The notes beneath the pieces were generated by a model. That model searched no databases, was not told the DNA's origin, and saw only the letters and a program-made list of their open reading frames with translations. The translations under genes were made by a program, and so were the position numbers. From NCBI GenBank assembly GCA_018061005.1, contig JAGOVA010000025.1, positions 1-37,583 of the forward strand: a stretch of DNA of 37,583 nucleotides, written 5' to 3'. This document shows, one piece after another, positions 35,353-37,583 of this stretch (position 1 is the stretch's first letter; each line of letters starts with the position of its first letter). The DNA comes from Sterolibacterium sp. Lineage in GTDB: Bacteria; Pseudomonadota; Gammaproteobacteria; Burkholderiales; Rhodocyclaceae.

Positions 35353-35664
35353 TTAAGCGGCCCCCCCTTCAGCGAAATTGATTTCCTGACCGGGCTTGAG
35401 ACAGACAAAAGCCTTCTTCGCATTGCTGCGGCGGCCGATGCTGCGGCCAAAACGCTTGACCTTGCCCTTCAGATTGGAGATCTGCACCGAATCAACCTGC
35501 ACCTTGAACAACAGTTCAACGGCAGCCTTGACTTCGGGCTTGGTGGCATCCGAGGTTACAAAGAACACAACCTGCTCGTTCTTGTCGGCAATAAAGGTTG
35601 CCTTCTCGGAGATTTGCGGTGCCAGCAGCACCTGCAACAAACGTTCCTGGTTGAAGTTTCTCAT
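35353..35664 (-). CDS. rplW: 50S ribosomal protein L23
   Basis: Tunnel-exit protein and docking site for trigger factor and SRP, 103 residues. [24 protein letters not shown] and [16 protein letters not shown]-like [25 protein letters not shown] are diagnostic. It overlaps the rplD stop by four bases (35661-35664). Confidence 0.96.
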   Translation of the reverse strand: MRNFNQERLLQVLLAPQISEKATFIADKNEQVVFFVTSDATKPEVKAAVELLFKVQVDSVQISNLKGKVKRFGRSIGRRSNAKKAFVCLKPGQEINFAEGGAA

Positions 35665-36281
35665 CCCAGCATCTCCTCGATTTTGGCAACAGCAGCCTTG
35701 GTCATCAACACCTTGGGGAAGCGAATCAGCGACAGCGGATCGGCTTCAGAGACATCGAGCACCAGCACACGCGGCAGATTGCGCGAAGCCAGATAAAGAT
35801 TCTCTTCCAGGGAGTCCGTCACGATCAGCACGGAGTCCAGCCCCATGCCCTTGATCTTTTGTGACAGTTGTTTGGTTTTCGGCGTATCCAGGCTGAATTC
35901 TTCGACGACGACCAGACGGTCTTCACGCACCAGTTGCGAGAGGATCGAGGCGATCCCCGCACGATGCATCTTGCGATTCACCTTCTGGCTGAAATTTTCA
36001 TCCGGCAGGTTCGGGAAAATACGACCACCCCCACGCCACAACGGGCTGGAAGTCATACCCGCACGCGCACGACCCGTTCCCTTTTGACGGAACGGCTTCT
36101 TGGTGCTGTGCCTGACCTGCTCACGATCTTTCTGAGCGCGATTGCCAGAACGTGCATTGGCCTGATAGGCCACGACGATCTGATGGATCAGCGCTTCGTT
36201 GTAATCGCGCGCAAAAAGCGCATCGGAAGCCGTCAGCGTCGCCGACGACTGGCCTTGATCATTGATAAGCTTGAGTTCCAT
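35661..36281 (-). CDS. rplD: 50S ribosomal protein L4
   Basis: Large-subunit protein lining the tunnel with an extended loop, 206 residues. The loop reads [26 protein letters not shown], the L4 signature. It overlaps rplC by one base and rplW by four. In E. coli L4 represses the S10 operon through the long S10 leader; the leader here is short, so that mechanism may not apply. Confidence 0.97.
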   Translation of the reverse strand: MELKLINDQGQSSATLTASDALFARDYNEALIHQIVVAYQANARSGNRAQKDREQVRHSTKKPFRQKGTGRARAGMTSSPLWRGGGRIFPNLPDENFSQKVNRKMHRAGIASILSQLVREDRLVVVEEFSLDTPKTKQLSQKIKGMGLDSVLIVTDSLEENLYLASRNLPRVLVLDVSEADPLSLIRFPKVLMTKAAVAKIEEMLG

Positions 36282-36922
36282 TACGCCCCCTTCACTGCCG
36301 GACGCACGACTACGTCGCCGCCCTTGGCACCCGGGACTGCGCCCTTGACCAACAGCAATTGCCGCGCCTCATCGACACGCACAATTTCCAGATTCTGCTG
36401 GGTGCGATTGACATCACCGTAGTGACCCGCCATGCGCTTACCCGGGAACACACGCCCCGGATCCTGCGCCATACCAATGGAACCCGCCGAGTTATGCGAA
36501 AGCGAGTTACCGTGCGAGGCACGATTCGAAGAGAAGTGGTGGCGCTTGATCGCACCCGTAAAGCCCTTACCGATCGTCGTACCACTCACATCAACGATTT
36601 GACCGACATTAAAGATGGTCACGGCAATCACATCACCCGGCTTGAATTCACCGAGCTTCTGCGGCTCAACCACAAATTCCTTGAGCAGCGTACCCGCCTC
36701 AACAGCCGCCTTGGCGTGATGCCCAGCGGACGGCTTGTTAACGCGACTGGCGCGTCGCGCGCCAAAAGCCACCTGAACCGCGGCATAGCCGTCGTTCTCA
36801 GGCGTTTTGATTTGAGTCACACGGTTATTCGACACATCAAGCACCGTTACCGGGATGGACGTGCCATCCTCAGTAAAAATACGCGTCATGCCGACCTTGC
36901 GACCTACCAGGCCTAAAGTCAT
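36281..36922 (-). CDS. rplC: 50S ribosomal protein L3
   Basis: Early assembly protein reaching towards the peptidyl transferase centre, 213 residues. [20 protein letters not shown] starts it. [49 protein letters not shown] is the extended loop, which carries the Gln methylated in E. coli. GAGGA lies 8 bp before the ATG. A 100-bp gap separates it from rpsJ; I see no promoter there. Confidence 0.97.
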   Translation of the reverse strand: MTLGLVGRKVGMTRIFTEDGTSIPVTVLDVSNNRVTQIKTPENDGYAAVQVAFGARRASRVNKPSAGHHAKAAVEAGTLLKEFVVEPQKLGEFKPGDVIAVTIFNVGQIVDVSGTTIGKGFTGAIKRHHFSSNRASHGNSLSHNSAGSIGMAQDPGRVFPGKRMAGHYGDVNRTQQNLEIVRVDEARQLLLVKGAVPGAKGGDVVVRPAVKGA

Positions 36923-37022
36923 TTATTATTTCCTCTTGAGAGGTGTCGACTGCAATTGGTCGACCATTCACCAATGACAGTAACGCCGGAAAGCAAACTC
37001 CCCGATGTACCGCCGCTCTTAC

Positions 37023-37334
37023 TTACTGCAACTTGATTTCAACATCCACGCCCGCCGGAAGATCCAGCTTCATCAACGCATCAACGGTTTTGTCCGTCGG
37101 GTCAACGATGTCCATCAGACGCAGATGGGTACGAATTTCAAACTGGTCGCGCGAGGTCTTGTTGACATGCGGCGAACGCAGCACGTTGAAACGCTCGATG
37201 CGCGTCGGCAAAGGAACAGGACCACGAACTACGGCACCCGTGCGCTTGGCTGTTTCGACAATCTCAAGCGCCGACTGATCGATCAGACGATAGTCAAATG
37301 CCTTGAGACGAATGCGGATTTTCTGATTCTGCAT
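37023..37334 (-). CDS. rpsJ: 30S ribosomal protein S10 (NusE)
   Basis: Small-subunit protein that also works as NusE in antitermination and transcription-translation coupling, 103 residues. [41 protein letters not shown] and [36 protein letters not shown] are near-canonical. It is first in the S10 operon, about 120 bp after tuf, with its own promoter. Confidence 0.97.
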   Translation of the reverse strand: MQNQKIRIRLKAFDYRLIDQSALEIVETAKRTGAVVRGPVPLPTRIERFNVLRSPHVNKTSRDQFEIRTHLRLMDIVDPTDKTVDALMKLDLPAGVDVEIKLQ

Positions 37335-37366
37335 GTCAGCTACCCAATCAAACTTAAAGAGCGAAA

Positions 37367-37392
37367 CCCTGCATTCAACATTCCACGCAGGG
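37367..37392 (-). promoter_or_regulatory. Leader hairpin upstream of rpsJ
   Basis: GCCCTGC-type arms (CCCTGC at 37367-37372, GCAGGG at 37387-37392) give a 6-bp stem with a 14-nt loop in the predicted rpsJ leader. No long U-tract follows, so it may be a leader structure or a weak tuf terminator. Confidence 0.4.
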
Positions 37393-37412
37393 CGTAAGCG
37401 CGAAAGAGCGGA

Positions 37413-37441
37413 ATTCTACCGCCCCTTCGCTTTCATTGCAA
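37413..37441 (-). promoter_or_regulatory. Sigma-70 promoter of the S10 operon
   Basis: On the minus strand TTGCAA (37436-37441), a 17-bp spacer and TAGAAT (37413-37418). Predicted start is about 37406, giving a leader of about 72 nt before rpsJ. It lies directly after the tuf stop codon. Confidence 0.7.
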
Positions 37442-37456
37442 GTGTCTAAACGAGGT

Positions 37457-37583
37457 TTACTCGAGAACCTTCGCCACCACACCGGCGCCGACGGTACGGC
37501 CGCCTTCGCGAATCGCGAAGCGTAGGCCTTCTTCCATGGCGATCGGAGCGATCAGCTTGACGGTGATCGAGACGTTGTCGCCC
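37457..37583 (-). CDS. tuf: Elongation factor Tu, C-terminal fragment
   Basis: The last 41 codons and the TAA stop of EF-Tu, which carries aminoacyl-tRNA to the ribosome. The reading [19 protein letters not shown], then [22 protein letters not shown], matches the end of domain 3 almost exactly. It precedes rpsJ, as expected for rpsL-rpsG-fusA-tuf followed by the S10 operon. The rest lies beyond the right edge. Confidence 0.97.
   Translation of the reverse strand, partial: GDNVSITVKLIAPIAMEEGLRFAIREGGRTVGAGVVAKVLE

Overview
The window looks like chromosomal core sequence from a betaproteobacterium, most likely from the Nitrosomonadales/Rhodocyclales side. This rests on gene order and protein flavour: a complete S10-spc-alpha ribosomal superoperon with infA between secY and rpmJ, an S4 protein with zinc-type cysteines, an argC/coiled-coil/bactofilin/erpA cluster, a yebC-ruvC-ruvA-(ruvB)-ybgC-tolQRAB-pal-cpoB-queE-queC chain, and a FinR/fpr-like divergent pair. 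The genus cannot be fixed by eye. Almost everything is on the minus strand.

Layout. 1-2.6 kb: start of ychF, then pth, rplY (L25/Ctc), prs and tRNA-Gln(TTG). 2.8-7.1 kb: a c5-type cytochrome, the Rep helicase, and a LysR regulator divergent from a ferredoxin-NADP reductase gene. 7.3-10 kb: erpA, a bactofilin, a membrane-anchored coiled-coil protein and argC. 10-16.6 kb: queC, queE and the whole Tol-Pal envelope system with ybgC. 16.6-21 kb: ruvB, an unusual 1.4-kb island, then ruvA, ruvC and yebC. 21-22.9 kb: an SDR dehydrogenase, a small conserved-looking protein and a hotdog thioesterase. 23-37.6 kb: rplQ back to rpsJ and the 3' end of tuf.

Most of the window is housekeeping. The part that is not ordinary is the island at 17670-19050, which splits ruvB from ruvCA. 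It holds a 58-codon exported small protein with its own promoter and ribosome-binding site, a truncated IS66-family element (tnpA plus the start of tnpB), and the N-terminal remnant of a NERD-domain (nuclease-related) protein cut off by the IS fragment. The small-protein gene is not a recognised family to me.

Regulatory sequence can be read in several places: near-consensus sigma-70 promoters in front of the S10 operon, the spc operon, tRNA-Gln and fpr; an inverted repeat in the LysR/fpr gap; strong intrinsic terminators after fpr and rplQ; and a terminator-like U-tract hairpin just before prs. I did not find a CRISPR array, prophage, toxin-antitoxin pair or defence system. No clearly new multi-gene system is present; the best leads are the small exported protein and the broken ruv locus.
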